From Clostridia bacterium (GTDB lineage: Bacteria > Bacillota > Clostridia > Lachnospirales > Lachnospiraceae): DNA of 64,000 bases. Position numbers and translations under genes: made by a program. A model generated the notes under the pieces. It was not told the origin of the DNA, ran no database searches, and saw only the letters and a list, made by a program, of their open reading frames with translations. The DNA lies in assembly GCA_910575725.1 (NCBI GenBank), contig CAJTFE010000017.1:1-64000 (forward strand). The letters are read 5' to 3'. Below, one piece after another: positions 62,639 to 64,000 of this stretch (within the stretch, counting starts at the first letter, position 1; every line of letters begins with the position of its first letter).

Positions 62639-64000
62639 CTACAAGGAATTTCCGTTTTCTTCAATAATCTTTTGATACCAAAAGAAGCTGTCCTTCTTAA
62701 TTCGTTTCATCTCTTTTAGGTCAAACTCATCGCGATCCACATAAATGAAGCCATATCTCTTTTGATAACCTTGATGGGTACTGACCACGTCAAGAGCCGC
62801 CCATGGGCAATAGCCAAGCATCTCGACCCCATCCGTAATTGCCAGACGCATTGCATGGAGATGCCGGCGGATAAATTCAATTCGATAATCATCATGGATC
62901 TGCCCGTTTTCCAGCCGATCAGGCGCTCCGATCCCGTTTTCTGTAATCAGGATAGGAAGACGATACCGCTCGTATACTTTTCGAAGAGTATACCGGAAGC
63001 CTTCCGGATCAATCACCCATCCGTATTTTGTCTTGGAAACAAAAGGATTTTCTGCAGCGCGGTAAACTCCTTCTTCACCCAGCATGATCTGTTGATCTCC
63101 GGCTCTTGCGGACACATCGGTACTGTCTCCTCTGCTTGCGGCAATGGTTGCCGTGGAATAATAATTCATTGCAATAAAATCAGGATCTGCACCCATAAGA
63201 ATCTCACGATCTCCTGGTGCAATTTCCGGCTCCATCTCCCGATGTACCAGATAGCTCCAAGCCAGTGGATGATACCAGCCGAATACCGGAACATCTACAA
63301 AATTCCAGCAGCGGAGAACCTCCCAATTATGGGCTGCAATGGAATCGCTGGGATTGCAGGTTTCCGGATACATTGCCGTTAGATTCAGCGCCGGGCCAAT
63401 CTTCCCCCTTGGACAAAGCTTGTGGCACAGCTTCATGGCCTTCGCCTGTGCCAGCATCAGATGATGATTTTGCTGGTATAACTCTTTTTTGGAAGGAAGT
63501 GTCCCACCTTTTGGCAGGCCGATAGCTCCCGGATGCAGAATCATTGTATTTTGTTCGTTAATCGTAAGCCAATACGTCACATCATTTCCAAAATGGGTAA
63601 ACAGCACTTTTGCGTAAGCTTCAAAAGCATCAATGGTCTCCCGGCTGCTCCAACCGCCTTTTTCCTCCAGGCAATAAGGCAAATCAAAATGATACATCGT
63701 GACAATAGGCTCTATGTGATATCTGCGGCATTCTTGGATTACATCCCGGTAATGAGCAATTCCGGCAGGATTTATCTCCCCTGTCCCATCGGGAATAATC
63801 CGTGTCCAGGCAATGGAAAACCGATAGGCCTTCAGTCCCATTTCTGCAAATAGCCGGATATCTTCTTTATATCTGTGATAATGATCACTTGCTGTCTTAA
63901 AATCTGCATATTCTTTTGGATGCTCATACATATCTATGATAGACGTGCTCTTTCCATCCTCATTCCAGGCCCCCTCTGCCTGATAGGCAGAAGAGGATGC
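62639..64000 (-). CDS. Family GH1 6-phospho-beta-glucosidase (partial)
   Basis: The frame is open past the window end, so the true start lies beyond 64000; ATG 63931 is internal. Residues at the open end read SAYQAEGAWNEDGKS, normally near position 20 of the family. The general acid lies in LTINEQN, the nucleophile in LITENGIG, and KRYGFIYVDRD near the end matches the phosphate-binding loop of 6-phospho enzymes. It cleaves PTS-phosphorylated beta-glucosides such as cellobiose-6P. Adjacent licT fits. Confidence 0.9.
   Translation of the reverse strand, partial: ASSSAYQAEGAWNEDGKSTSIIDMYEHPKEYADFKTASDHYHRYKEDIRLFAEMGLKAYRFSIAWTRIIPDGTGEINPAGIAHYRDVIQECRRYHIEPIVTMYHFDLPYCLEEKGGWSSRETIDAFEAYAKVLFTHFGNDVTYWLTINEQNTMILHPGAIGLPKGGTLPSKKELYQQNHHLMLAQAKAMKLCHKLCPRGKIGPALNLTAMYPETCNPSDSIAAHNWEVLRCWNFVDVPVFGWYHPLAWSYLVHREMEPEIAPGDREILMGADPDFIAMNYYSTATIAASRGDSTDVSARAGDQQIMLGEEGVYRAAENPFVSKTKYGWVIDPEGFRYTLRKVYERYRLPILITENGIGAPDRLENGQIHDDYRIEFIRRHLHAMRLAITDGVEMLGYCPWAALDVVSTHQGYQKRYGFIYVDRDEFDLKEMKRIKKDSFFWYQKIIEENGNSL

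Noticed and set aside
45005..64000. tRNA or rRNA genes
   Set aside because: Gaps in the chromosomal part were read for cloverleaf-like arms and CCA ends; none was found.

Overview
This window looks like part of a gut Firmicute chromosome, most likely Clostridia of the Lachnospiraceae type. The evidence is the Tn1549-type conjugation genes, large serine recombinases with TnpV- and TnpW-like helpers, the two-subunit iron-sulfur L-serine dehydratase, and housekeeping order such as cinA-pgsA-rimO and ppk-ppx. No rRNA or tRNA gene was recognised, so the genus is an inference.

Bases 1 to about 36,600 are the right part of an integrative conjugative element (ICE). Its left end lies outside the window. 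It carries type IV secretion genes (TrbL-like channel protein, PrgI, VirB4, a CHAP-domain wall hydrolase, DUF4315 and DUF4366 proteins), an orphan cytosine methyltransferase, topoisomerase III, a very large antirestriction fusion protein, and a relaxase with its MobC accessory. Cargo is a DUF3267 putative metalloprotease, an isoprenylcysteine-methyltransferase-like protein and a MATE exporter. A sigma-like/HTH regulator pair and a TnpX-type serine recombinase close the element. Two inverted copies of an oriT-like sequence lie 8.4 kb apart.

Nested in the ICE is a second element of about 11.36 kb (247-11605) that splits the small maff2 gene of the ICE. It carries a tet ribosomal-protection gene with an attenuator leader, its own sigma/HTH pair, MobC, relaxase, replication initiator, DnaC-like ATPase, TnpW-like protein, CPBP protease and serine recombinase, but no secretion genes. 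It is therefore an integrative mobilizable element (IME) that presumably uses ICE machinery. The crossover can be deduced from sequence alone. Joining the flanks at an AA dinucleotide restores the maff2 reading frame, and joining the element ends gives a perfect 9+2+9 palindrome. The left end holds a 148-bp imperfect palindrome with DnaA-box-like sites, a candidate replication origin.

From 36,600 to 44,650 is a mixed region. It holds a 19-20 bp tandem array, an unidentified 334-aa gene, remains of two tandem serine recombinases (one frameshifted in a run of eight G, one lacking its N-terminus), a sigma-like gene, a MATE exporter divergent from a MocR-type regulator with a palindromic operator candidate, and TnpV. 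It ends against a 3' fragment of a gene whose 5' part is absent.

From 45,000 onward is ordinary chromosome: rtcB, a lipoprotein, ppk1-ppx, dut, cinA, pgsA, rimO, a GNAT remnant, an XRE regulator, an EamA transporter, a lipoprotein-yqeY pair, a serine uptake and deamination operon (DAACS symporter, sdaAB, sdaAA), and a beta-glucoside locus (GH1 enzyme running off the window plus a LicT-type antiterminator). Two copies of a roughly 117-bp palindromic repeat with compensatory base changes lie just upstream of rtcB and yqeY.
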